A DNA stretch of 63,894 nucleotides from Pseudonocardia kujensis (GTDB taxonomy: Bacteria; Actinomycetota; Actinomycetes; Mycobacteriales; Pseudonocardiaceae). This document shows, one piece after another, positions 55,778 to 63,454 of the stretch. Under the pieces are notes generated by a model. That model saw nothing but the letters and a program-made list of their open reading frames with translations, was not told the origin of the DNA and ran no database searches. The position numbers and the translations under genes are program-made. Every line of letters starts with the position of its first letter. Positions within the stretch are counted from its first letter, which is position 1. Where the stretch lies: positions 1 through 63,894 of the forward strand of contig NZ_JAJSOK010000041.1 in the NCBI RefSeq assembly GCF_021283305.1, given 5' to 3'.

Positions 55778-57315
55778 CCGACCCCCTGACGAGCCGGGCC
55801 GCCCCGCTGCGGATGCGCCGGCGCCGCCTGGTCGCGCCCGACCCGGCCCTGCCGCGGGAGGTGCCGCCCGGCACCGAAACCGTGGTCGTCGGGGCGGGGG
55901 TGGCCGGCGTCAGCGCCGCGCTGGTGCTCGCGGAGCGCGGGGTGCGGGTGACGCTGCTGGAGGCCGCGGAGCACCTCGGGGGTCGGCTCGGCGCGTGGCC
56001 GGAGGTGCTGCCCGACGACTCCGAGCAGGTCGTCGAGCACGGGTTCCACGCGTTCTTCCGGCACTACTACACGTGGCGCGCGGTGCTGGCACGGATCGAC
56101 CCCGGGCTGCGGTTCCTCGCCCCCGTCGGCGGCTACCCGGTGATCTCCCGGCGGTGGCCGGACGAGGACCTCTCGGGCCTGCCCGCCGCGCCACCGCTGA
56201 ACCTGCTCATGCTGGTCCTGCGGTCGAAGAGCCTGAGCTGGCGGGACCTGGCGGGCGCCGACCCGGACGCCGGGCGGGCCCTGCTCGCCTACGACCGCGC
56301 GACGACGACCGCGGAGCTCGACGGGGTCGACGCCGCCGCCTTCCTCGACCGGCTCGGGATGTCCGAGCGCACCCGCGGGATGTTGTTCGAGGCGTTCGCC
56401 CGGTCCTTCTTCTGCGACCAGGAGGGCCTCTCCGCGGCCGAGCTGGTCGCGATGTTCCACTACTACTTCCTGGGCAACCCGCAGGGCATCGGCTTCGACG
56501 CCCCGGTCACCGACCACCGGACCGCGATCTGGGACCCGCTCGCCCGATACCTGCGCGCGCACGGGGCCGAGGTGCGGACCGGCAGCCGGGCCGTCCGCCT
56601 CGTCCCGGCGGGCCAGGGCTGGCGGGTGGAGACCGTCCGCGGCGAGCTGGCCACGCGCCACGTCGTGCTGGCCCTCGATCCCGCCGGGCTGCGCGACCTG
56701 CTCGCCGTGTCGCCCGCGGCGGCGGCGTCGGCCCCGCGGCTGGCGGCGCAGTGCGCCGGCCTGCGCACGGCCCCGCCCTTCGCGGTGACCCGGCTGTGGC
56801 TCGACCGCGACGTCGCGCCGGAGCGCGCGGTGTTCAGCGCCGTCAGCGGCGAGCGGACGCTCGACTCCATCACGGTGTACTCGCGGCTGGAGGCGCCGTC
56901 GGCGGAGTGGGCGGCGCGGACCGGCGGATCGGTCGTCGAGCTGCACTCGTACGCCTGCCCGGAGCCCGACGCCAAGGCCGCGACCGAGGCGATGCACGCC
57001 GAGCTCCTCGGGCTCTGGCCGGAGGTCCGCGCGGCCGAGGTCCGGCACGTCCACCAGCGGCACGAGGCCACGGCCCCGGCCTTCCCGCCCGGGACGGCCG
57101 GGACCCGCCCGGGCGTGCGCACCGACGCCCGCGGGGTGCGGGTGGCCGGGGACTTCGTCGAGCTGCCCTTCCTCGCCGGGCTCATGGAGCGGGCGGCGCT
57201 GTCCGGGGTGCTCGCGGCCAACGACGTCCTCGCCGAGGCGGGCGCCGCCGCCGAACCGGTCGACGGCGTCCCGCAGCGGGGGCTGCTCGCAGGCGTGCCC
57301 CGGATCCGGCGTTGA
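55774..57315 (+). CDS. CrtU-like carotene desaturase/methyltransferase (aromatic-ring forming)
   Basis: A 513-residue FAD-dependent carotenoid oxidoreductase. After 36 residues comes VVVGAGVAGVSAALVLAERG, then the stretch VVEHGFHAFFRHYYTWRAVL, PVGGYPVISRRWPDEDLSGLP, and FARSFFCDQEGLSAAELVAMFHYYFLGNPQG (from residue 208), which closely matches CrtU/isorenieratene synthase-type enzymes that turn beta-rings into aromatic phi-rings. A Rieske domain is absent. Overlap with the cruF stop shows tight coupling. It could also be a diverged amine-oxidase-fold desaturase, so the aromatising role is probable rather than proven. Confidence 0.82.
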   Translation: MTDPLTSRAAPLRMRRRRLVAPDPALPREVPPGTETVVVGAGVAGVSAALVLAERGVRVTLLEAAEHLGGRLGAWPEVLPDDSEQVVEHGFHAFFRHYYTWRAVLARIDPGLRFLAPVGGYPVISRRWPDEDLSGLPAAPPLNLLMLVLRSKSLSWRDLAGADPDAGRALLAYDRATTTAELDGVDAAAFLDRLGMSERTRGMLFEAFARSFFCDQEGLSAAELVAMFHYYFLGNPQGIGFDAPVTDHRTAIWDPLARYLRAHGAEVRTGSRAVRLVPAGQGWRVETVRGELATRHVVLALDPAGLRDLLAVSPAAAASAPRLAAQCAGLRTAPPFAVTRLWLDRDVAPERAVFSAVSGERTLDSITVYSRLEAPSAEWAARTGGSVVELHSYACPEPDAKAATEAMHAELLGLWPEVRAAEVRHVHQRHEATAPAFPPGTAGTRPGVRTDARGVRVAGDFVELPFLAGLMERAALSGVLAANDVLAEAGAAAEPVDGVPQRGLLAGVPRIRR

Positions 57316-57316
57316 A

Positions 57317-58324
57317 CTACCGCCCGTCCTCGGCGAGGGTGTCGGCCGCCTCCGCGCCCCGCTCGCCCATCGGCATCGGCTCGCCCTGCGTGGTGTCGCG
57401 GGCGGTCTGCCGCTCGCTCTCGGCGTTGATCTCGGCGCCCAGCAGCACGATGTAGCTGGTCAGGTAGAGCCACAGCATGAGCACGATGACACCCGCGAGC
57501 GCGCCGTAGGTCTTGTTGTAGCTGCCGAAGTTGTTCACGTAGAGGCTGAACGCGACGCTGCCGACGATCCACAGCACCGTCGCGACGAGGGCACCGGCGC
57601 TGGTCCAGGTGAACCGCGGCGCGTCCCGGTCGGGAGCGACCCGGTAGACCACCGCGAGCGCCACCACGACGAGCGCGACCAGCAGCGCCCAGCGCACCAC
57701 CTGCGCCACGACCAGGCCGACGCCGCCCAGCCCGAGCGCGTCGAAGACCACCGGGACCACGGCCACGAGCGCGACGGCGAGCAGCACGAACACGACGGCG
57801 CCGAGGGTCAGCGCCAGGGCGGTGCCGCGGAGCTTGAGGAAGCCACGGCTCTCGTCCTCGTCGTAGGCCAGGTTGGTGGCCTTGATGAGGTTCATCGTGC
57901 CGCCCGACGCGCTCCACAGCGCGGCCAGGACCGACACGACCAGCCCGATGCCCAGCGCCTGGTCGCTGCTGCTCGCGACCGAGTTGAGCTGGTCGGTGAT
58001 GATCGGGCGGGCGGTCTCGGGCAGGGCGGAGGCGAGGTCGTTGACCTGGGCCGCGACCTGCGCCGGATCCGCGACCAGCCCGTACAGCGTCAGCGCCGCG
58101 ATCATCGCGGGGAACAGGGCCAGGAAGGCGGCGAACGCGACCCCGCCCGCCAGGATCGGGACATTGTCGGACTTCGCCTCCGCCCAGGCCCGCTTCAGCA
58201 CCTGCACCCAGCCGCGCGGCGGGATCTGCACCGGGGTTCGTGCCTCCCGGCCCGGGGGCGGTGCGTTCCGCTCCCGGTGCCCGTCCCGGGCGGCCCTCGA
58301 CATCGTGTCCGTTCGGCTCGTCAT
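57317..58324 (-). CDS. YihY/BrkB-family membrane protein, second copy
   Basis: A 335-residue membrane protein with about 45 hydrophilic basic residues before six hydrophobic segments. It has the classic family blocks NVPILAGGVAFAAFLALFPA, GLVVSVLAALWSASGGTMNLIKATN and the final GVIVLMLWLYLTSYIVLLGAEINAE. The C-terminal 30 residues are acidic. This copy resembles the canonical YihY more than the copy at 50.7-51.5 kb. ATG at 58324 lacks a clear ribosome site; ATG at 58303 is an alternative. Its stop is one base from the crtU-like stop on the other strand. Confidence 0.92.
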   Translation of the reverse strand: MTSRTDTMSRAARDGHRERNAPPPGREARTPVQIPPRGWVQVLKRAWAEAKSDNVPILAGGVAFAAFLALFPAMIAALTLYGLVADPAQVAAQVNDLASALPETARPIITDQLNSVASSSDQALGIGLVVSVLAALWSASGGTMNLIKATNLAYDEDESRGFLKLRGTALALTLGAVVFVLLAVALVAVVPVVFDALGLGGVGLVVAQVVRWALLVALVVVALAVVYRVAPDRDAPRFTWTSAGALVATVLWIVGSVAFSLYVNNFGSYNKTYGALAGVIVLMLWLYLTSYIVLLGAEINAESERQTARDTTQGEPMPMGERGAEAADTLAEDGR

Positions 58325-58378
58325 GCCCGGCGGGATGCCCCGCCGACGAGCCGGTGAACCGTGCCGCCCGGTGGGTCG

Positions 58379-59734
58379 TCAGCGCGCCTTCGCCGGCGTC
58401 GTCGTGTCCAGCGGGACGTGCTGCGCCCGGACCATGCCGAGCGCGACCGCCTGACGGGGCAGGACGGCGTCGAGCAGCCAGTCCGTGGCGACCCGGATCC
58501 GGTTTCCCGGCATCGAGAGCAGGTGGTAGCCGCGCGTGACCGCGGTGGCGGGCAGCCCGGACAGCGGTACGCCCAGCGGGTTGGCGGCCGCGTCGACGCC
58601 GCCGAGCTCGACCACGAACCCGAGGTCGCTGTGCTTGTACGCCCGCGGCGTGCCGTACCCGAGCGACGCCGCCACGTTGCGGGCGGCGAGGGCACCCTGG
58701 CGCGTGGCGTGCTGCGCGGTCATCGCGGTGGCCGACCCGGGCCGGGTGACGTCCGGGACCGCGGCCACGTCCCCGCAGGCCACCACCTCCGGGTGCCCGG
58801 CCAGGGCCAGGTCCGTCCCGACGACGAGCCGGCCACGCTCGTTCGGCAGGCCCAGGTCCTCGACGAGCGGATCGGGCCGCACGCCGACGCACCAGATCAG
58901 GGTGTGCGTCGGGACCTCCTCGTCGGAGCCGGTGAGGCCCACGCACTTCGGCAGCGCCTCGGCCACCGACTGGCCCATCCGGACGTCGACGCCCCGCTCG
59001 CGCAGCACCTTGTCGGCCGTGCGCGAGAGGCGCTCGTCGAGCTCCGGCAGGACCCGTTCGGCGATGTCGAGCAGCATCCAGCGCACCGGCGTGTCGCGCA
59101 GCGACGGGTAGTCCTTCGCCAGCTCCGCGGTGAACGCGGCCCCCTGCGCGGCCACCTCCGTGCCGGTGTAGCCGGCGCCGACCACCACGAACGTGCAGCG
59201 CGAGGCCTTCTCGGCCGGGTCGGCCGTCGTGGCCGCCAGCTCGATCTGCCGGGTGAGGTGGTCGCGCAGGTAGAGCGCCTCCGGCAGCCCGCGGAAGCCG
59301 TGCGCGTACTCGGCCACCCCGGGCACCGGGAGCAGCTTGTTGACGCTGCCGACCGCGAGGACGAGCCGGTCGTAGGACAGGTGCCCGGTCCCGCCCTCCT
59401 GGTCCGTCCAGGTCACGGTGCGGGCGTCCACGTCGATGTGCCGCACCTCGCCGACCACGATCTCGGCCCCGCGCAGCGACTGGACCAGTGGCACCGCGAT
59501 CCGCCGCGGCTCGAGCGTGCCGACCGCGACCTCGGGCAGCAGCGGGAGGTAGAGGAAGTGGTCGTTCTGGTCGATCACGGTGACCCGGGCGCGGCCGCGC
59601 AGCCGCCGCAGCAGGCCCTTCGCGGCCGTGTGCCCGGCGAACCCGGCGCCGACCACCACGACGTGCGGCAGGTCCTCGCGGGGCCCCGGGGGCGGCTGCC
59701 TCCGGACCTTGCGCCACACGTCCGCGATCGCCAT
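58379..59734 (-). CDS. ndh: Type II NADH dehydrogenase (NDH-2)
   Basis: A 451-residue FAD/NADH oxidoreductase. The first Rossmann motif is VVVVGAGFAGHTAAKGL near residue 25 and the second is FVVVGAGYTGTEVAAQGA near residue 190. FLYLPLLPEVAVGTLEPRRI, VACGDVAAVPD and AQHATRQG support an NDH-2-like member of the pyridine nucleotide-disulfide family. It would pass electrons from NADH to quinone at the membrane without pumping protons; the C-terminal amphipathic region could be the membrane anchor. GGAGGAG lies close upstream of ATG 59734. Confidence 0.88.
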   Translation of the reverse strand: MAIADVWRKVRRQPPPGPREDLPHVVVVGAGFAGHTAAKGLLRRLRGRARVTVIDQNDHFLYLPLLPEVAVGTLEPRRIAVPLVQSLRGAEIVVGEVRHIDVDARTVTWTDQEGGTGHLSYDRLVLAVGSVNKLLPVPGVAEYAHGFRGLPEALYLRDHLTRQIELAATTADPAEKASRCTFVVVGAGYTGTEVAAQGAAFTAELAKDYPSLRDTPVRWMLLDIAERVLPELDERLSRTADKVLRERGVDVRMGQSVAEALPKCVGLTGSDEEVPTHTLIWCVGVRPDPLVEDLGLPNERGRLVVGTDLALAGHPEVVACGDVAAVPDVTRPGSATAMTAQHATRQGALAARNVAASLGYGTPRAYKHSDLGFVVELGGVDAAANPLGVPLSGLPATAVTRGYHLLSMPGNRIRVATDWLLDAVLPRQAVALGMVRAQHVPLDTTTPAKAR

Positions 59735-59932
59735 CTGCTCCTCCGCTCGGTCGTGTCCCCGGTCACCCCGCCTCTACCCGACCATCCCGGGTCCGACACG
59801 GCAAGCGGGTGCGGTCATCCCCCGGACCGTTCGGCGCCGGCGGGTGTGAGGGCCGCCACCGTCCGAAATACGGAGGAGCCTCCGCTCCTTGTGCGGGACG
59901 GCAGACTTGCCGATCCTCGAGAAGGTGGAGAC

Positions 59933-60757
59933 ATGTTGGTCTGGTTCGTCACCGGTGCATCCCGCGGCTTCGGGCGCGAGTGGACGATCGCGGCGCTGGA
60001 GCGCGGCGACGCGGTCGCCGCCACGGCGCGCGACGCGTCCACACTGGACGACCTGGTCACGAAGTACGGCGACAGGATCCTGCCGCTGACCCTCGACGTC
60101 GACGACCGGGAGGCCGACTTCGCCGCGGTGGCGAAGGCGCACGAGCACTTCGGCCGGCTCGACGTGGTGGTGAACAACGCCGGCTACGGGCAGTTCGGCA
60201 TGATCGAGGAGCTCTCCGAGCAGGAGGCCCGCGCGCAGATCGAGACGAACGTGTTCGGCGCGCTCTGGGTCACCCAGGCGGCGCTGCCGTTCCTGCGGGC
60301 GCAGGGGTCCGGGCACATCCTGCAGGTCAGCTCGATCGGCGGGATCTCGGCGTTCCCGAACATCGGGATCTACAACGCGTCCAAGTGGGCCCTCGAGGGC
60401 TTCAGCCAGGCCCTCGCCCAGGAGGTCGCGGACTTCGGCGTCCACGTGACGCTGATCGAGCCGGGCGGCTTCGACACCGACTGGGGCGGCGCCTCGGCCA
60501 AGCACGCCACGCAGAACCCGGCGTACGACGAGTTCCGGGTCAAGGCCGCGGAACAGCGGAGGTCCCGCACCGCGAAGTCCGGCGACCCGGCGGCGTCCAG
60601 CGCCGCGGTCCTGAAGCTGGTCGACTCCGAGAACCCGCCGCTGCGGGCCTTCTTCGGCGAGGCGCCCCTGAGCATCGCGGAGGCGGACTACGAGCGCCGG
60701 CTCGCGTCGTGGCGCGAGTACCAGCCGCTCGCGGTCGAGGCCGGCGGCCGGGGCTGA
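59933..60757 (+). CDS. Short-chain dehydrogenase (SDR) family oxidoreductase
   Basis: A 274-residue SDR with cofactor motif TGASRGFGREW, VVVNNAGYGQFGMIEE, catalytic Ser in QVSSIGG and the YNASKWALEGFSQALAQEV helix, followed by a substrate-side GFDTDWGG loop. It resembles the large group of NADP-dependent SDRs close to YdfG/retinol-dehydrogenase-like proteins. The substrate is unknown. GAAGGTGGAG precedes the ATG with short spacing. The gene stands alone between divergent ndh and the convergent phosphatase. Confidence 0.9.
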   Translation: MLVWFVTGASRGFGREWTIAALERGDAVAATARDASTLDDLVTKYGDRILPLTLDVDDREADFAAVAKAHEHFGRLDVVVNNAGYGQFGMIEELSEQEARAQIETNVFGALWVTQAALPFLRAQGSGHILQVSSIGGISAFPNIGIYNASKWALEGFSQALAQEVADFGVHVTLIEPGGFDTDWGGASAKHATQNPAYDEFRVKAAEQRRSRTAKSGDPAASSAAVLKLVDSENPPLRAFFGEAPLSIAEADYERRLASWREYQPLAVEAGGRG

Positions 60758-60800
60758 GGGCTCCGGTCGCTCGGGGCCCGGTCGTCGAGGGCGGGGTCGC

Positions 60801-61373
60801 TCAGGGCGGGACGCCGTCGGCGCCCCGCCCGGGGCCGGTCCGCAGCGCGCGCAGGTTCCAGCGCCCCTGTTCCCCGGCCAGCACGGCCACCGACAGCGGG
60901 TCGACGTCGATGCGCCACACCGCCGTCGCCGGCGCGCCGAGCGCGTGGGCGAGGGCGGCCCGCACCACGGCGGGGTCGACCACGGCGAGCAGCCCGCCCT
61001 GCCGGTGCGGCACCGCCCGCAGCCACGCGCCGATCCGCCCGACGAAGGCGGTCATCGACTCCCCGCCGTGCGGCACGGCGTCGGGGTCGGTGAGCCAGCG
61101 GGTCAGGCCGTCCGGGTCCGCGGCGGCGACGTCGTCGAGCGCCCGGCCGGCCCAGGTGCCGTGGTCGAGGCCGGTGAGCCCGGCGTCGACGGCGGCGGGC
61201 AGGCCCAGTGCGTCGGCCGTCTGCCGGCAGCGCAGCGACGGGGCGCAGCGGACCTCCTCGTAGCGGGGGAGGTCCGGGACGTCGAGCTCGCTCGCCTCGA
61301 GCCCCTCGTCGTCGGCGAACCCGGACCGCCGGGTGGCCGCCGTGGCGGCGTGGGCCAGCAGCACGAGTCGCAC
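60801..61373 (-). CDS. Histidine phosphatase-fold protein with altered active-site residues
   Basis: A 190-residue member of the histidine phosphatase clan. The N-terminal catalytic motif, normally LVRHGxT, reads LLAHAATAATRR: the nucleophilic His is kept but the preceding Arg is Ala and the Gly is Ala. The second Arg is present in LRCRQTADAL and a Glu in PHGGESM. The second catalytic His, normally in xxSH/THPxxxR, reads AVVDPAVVRAAL, with Asp. It may be a low-activity or binding variant. CACACT lies seven nucleotides before GTG 61373, a weak leaderless layout. Confidence 0.75.
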   Translation of the reverse strand: MRLVLLAHAATAATRRSGFADDEGLEASELDVPDLPRYEEVRCAPSLRCRQTADALGLPAAVDAGLTGLDHGTWAGRALDDVAAADPDGLTRWLTDPDAVPHGGESMTAFVGRIGAWLRAVPHRQGGLLAVVDPAVVRAALAHALGAPATAVWRIDVDPLSVAVLAGEQGRWNLRALRTGPGRGADGVPP

Positions 61374-61602
61374 GGGTTCCAGTGTGGACCGGGCCGGGCG
61401 TCGTCGCCGTCCCAGGGGTCGGCGGCGCACGCCTCCCGTGGCCACGACCCTGCCGGCGAGTGTGAGCCGGATCAGCGCGGCGAGCGGCGCCCGTTGCGAG
61501 GTTTGTCGGTCTGCCCCGATGACGCTCCACACGGGAGCGACGAAGGAGATCGACGAGGACCGCCGAGACAGCGGCGGCTCCGCAGGCGGGCCGCTCCTGG
61601 CG

Positions 61603-61608
61603 TAGCGT
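61603..61608 (+). promoter_or_regulatory. -10 element (TAGCGT), leaderless arrangement
   Basis: TAGCGT lies six nucleotides before GTG 61615 of the alcohol dehydrogenase gene; no Shine-Dalgarno sequence is present. Confidence 0.6.
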
Positions 61609-61614
61609 GCTCGC

Positions 61615-62730
61615 GTGCTGACGCGAGGCGCGGTGCTGCGCGAGGTCCCGGGCAGGTTCGAGGTCGTCGAGCTCGAGGTCGACGACCCCCGGCCGGGCGA
61701 GATCCGGGTGAAGATGGTGGCGAGCGGGCTCTGCCACTCCGACGACCACCACGCCACCGGCGACCAGAAGGTGGGCATCCTGCCGTTCGCCGGCGGGCAC
61801 GAGGGGGCCGGGATCGTCGAGTCCGTCGGGCCGGGGACGACCGGCTTCGCCGAGGGTGACCACGTCGTGTTCTCGTTCCTGCCCGCCTGCGGCCGGTGCC
61901 GGTGGTGCGCGCACGGCATGCAGAACCTCTGCGACCTCGGGGCCTCCCTGGCGACCAACGCGCGCTGGGAGGACCCGACGTCGTTCCGGCTCGCCCTCGA
62001 CGGGAAGCCGGTCGGGCAGATGTGCGGGCTGTCGACCTTCTGCGAGTACACGACGGTCTCCACCGCCTCGGCGGTCAAGGTCGACCCGTCGATCCCGCTG
62101 GAGATCGCGTGCCTGACCGGCTGCGGAGTGGGCACCGGCTGGGGTGCGGCCGTCAACTCCGCCGAGGTGCGGCCCGGCCAGGTCGTGATCGTGATGGGGA
62201 TCGGCGGGATCGGGATCAACGCGGTGCAGGGCGCGGCGCACGCCGGCGCGTCCGCGGTGATCGCCGTCGACCCCGTCGCGTTCAAGCGGGAGTCCGCGCT
62301 CGGGCTCGGCGCGACGCACGCCGTCGAGGACATCCGCGAGGCGGCCGAGATCGGCCGTTCCCTGACCAACGGCCAGGGGGCGGACGCGTCGATCGTCACC
62401 GTCGGGGTGACCCGCGGCGCGCACGTGGGGCAGGCGCTGCGCGCGGTGCGCAAGGGCGGGACCTGCGTGGTCGTCGGGCTGGGCGACGTGCGCAGCCGCG
62501 AGGGCGACATCCCGCTGATGGAGCTGACGCTCTACCAGAAGCGGCTGCAGGGCTCGCTGTTCGGCGCCAGCGCCCCGACCGCGGACATCCCCGCGCAGCT
62601 GGAGCTCTACCGCCGGGGCGCGCTCAAGCTCGACGAGCTGATCACCACCCGGTACACGCTCGACGAGGTCGCCACCGGCTTCGACGACATGCACGCCGGC
62701 CGCAACCTGCGCGGCGTGATCGTCTTCTGA
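61615..62730 (+). CDS. Zinc-dependent alcohol dehydrogenase, NDMA-dependent type
   Basis: A 371-residue medium-chain dehydrogenase. Catalytic zinc ligands lie in GLCHSDDHH and GGHEGAGIV; the structural zinc lobe is CGRCRWCAHGMQNLC; the cofactor loop is VMGIGGIGINAVQGA. The segment SLATNARWEDPTSFRL and the C-terminal pattern are those of actinobacterial NDMA-dependent alcohol dehydrogenases, which keep a tightly bound nicotinamide and can require an external electron carrier such as the mycofactocin system. No mycofactocin gene is in the window. GTG 61615 follows TAGCGT by six nucleotides. Confidence 0.9.
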   Translation: MLTRGAVLREVPGRFEVVELEVDDPRPGEIRVKMVASGLCHSDDHHATGDQKVGILPFAGGHEGAGIVESVGPGTTGFAEGDHVVFSFLPACGRCRWCAHGMQNLCDLGASLATNARWEDPTSFRLALDGKPVGQMCGLSTFCEYTTVSTASAVKVDPSIPLEIACLTGCGVGTGWGAAVNSAEVRPGQVVIVMGIGGIGINAVQGAAHAGASAVIAVDPVAFKRESALGLGATHAVEDIREAAEIGRSLTNGQGADASIVTVGVTRGAHVGQALRAVRKGGTCVVVGLGDVRSREGDIPLMELTLYQKRLQGSLFGASAPTADIPAQLELYRRGALKLDELITTRYTLDEVATGFDDMHAGRNLRGVIVF

Positions 62731-62734
62731 ACAC

Positions 62735-63376
62735 CTACGCCGCGGCGGCGGGCAGCCCCGTCGCCGCGGCCAGCTCGTCGAACACCGCGATGTTCAGCTC
62801 GAACGCGCGGACCGCCTCGTCCGCGGCCCGGCGCTGCTCGATCTCGTCGAACGGGGCGCCGTCGAGCAGGGCGCGGTAGCGGGCACGGAACTTCGACGGG
62901 CTGCCGAGCGCGGAGAAGTCGTAGAACAGCGCGCCCGGGCCGGTGACGCCGTAGGCGCGCTCCAGGATCTTGCCCACGACCTGGCCGCCGGCGAGATCAC
63001 CCAGGTAGCGGGTGTAGTGGTGGGCCACGAAGACCGGCGCGTCGGTGGCGGCCTCGCGCAGCCGGGCCACGTAGGCCCCGGTCGCGGGCAGGACTCGCGG
63101 CGCGTCGACCGAACCGCCGAGGGCCGGGACGTCCCGGCGCAGGGCGGGCAGCCGGCGCAGCTCCTCGATCACGAAGGGCCCGGCGGCCGGGTCGGCGGCC
63201 AGCGCGTCGCCCACCGCCTCGAGGGCGCCGTAGATCGCGAGGTACTGCTCGGCGAGCAGGGTGTACGCGGCGAGCGGGAGGCGCCCGTCGAGCAGGGCGG
63301 CCATGTAGGTGGAGCGGTGGGCACGCTCGTGGACCTCGGCCGTGGCCTGTCGCAGAGCCGTGGAGAGCTCGCCCAT
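62735..63376 (-). CDS. Heme oxygenase (biliverdin-producing)
   Basis: A 213-residue HO-1/HmuO-type heme oxygenase. The proximal heme ligand is His16 in EVHERAHRSTYM, and the distal-helix glycine motif is GDLAGGQ (126-132) preceded by HHYTRYL. It cleaves heme to biliverdin, CO and iron for iron acquisition. GGGAGGA lies six nucleotides before ATG 63376. A strong IdeR-like palindrome sits 57-78 nt upstream, so expression is expected under iron limitation. Upstream on the same strand is a tetR gene; the alcohol dehydrogenase converges with a 4-nt gap. Confidence 0.95.
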   Translation of the reverse strand: MGELSTALRQATAEVHERAHRSTYMAALLDGRLPLAAYTLLAEQYLAIYGALEAVGDALAADPAAGPFVIEELRRLPALRRDVPALGGSVDAPRVLPATGAYVARLREAATDAPVFVAHHYTRYLGDLAGGQVVGKILERAYGVTGPGALFYDFSALGSPSKFRARYRALLDGAPFDEIEQRRAADEAVRAFELNIAVFDELAAATGLPAAAA

Positions 63377-63432
63377 GCCGTTCCTCCCGCATCTTCCTGA
63401 CGCCGTGTCAGAAAGATGCTAGAGCAGCCGGC

Positions 63433-63454
63433 GGACTGAGGCTAGCCTAAGTCC
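63433..63454. promoter_or_regulatory. IdeR/DtxR-like palindromic iron box upstream of heme oxygenase
   Basis: A 22-bp palindrome with a single mismatched pair is centred on AGGCTAGCCT. On the minus strand it contains TTAGGCTAG, matching TTAGGTTAG at 8 of 9 positions. It overlaps the last codons and stop of the tetR gene and lies 57 nt before the heme oxygenase start, the arrangement expected for iron repression of hmuO-type genes. Confidence 0.75.
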
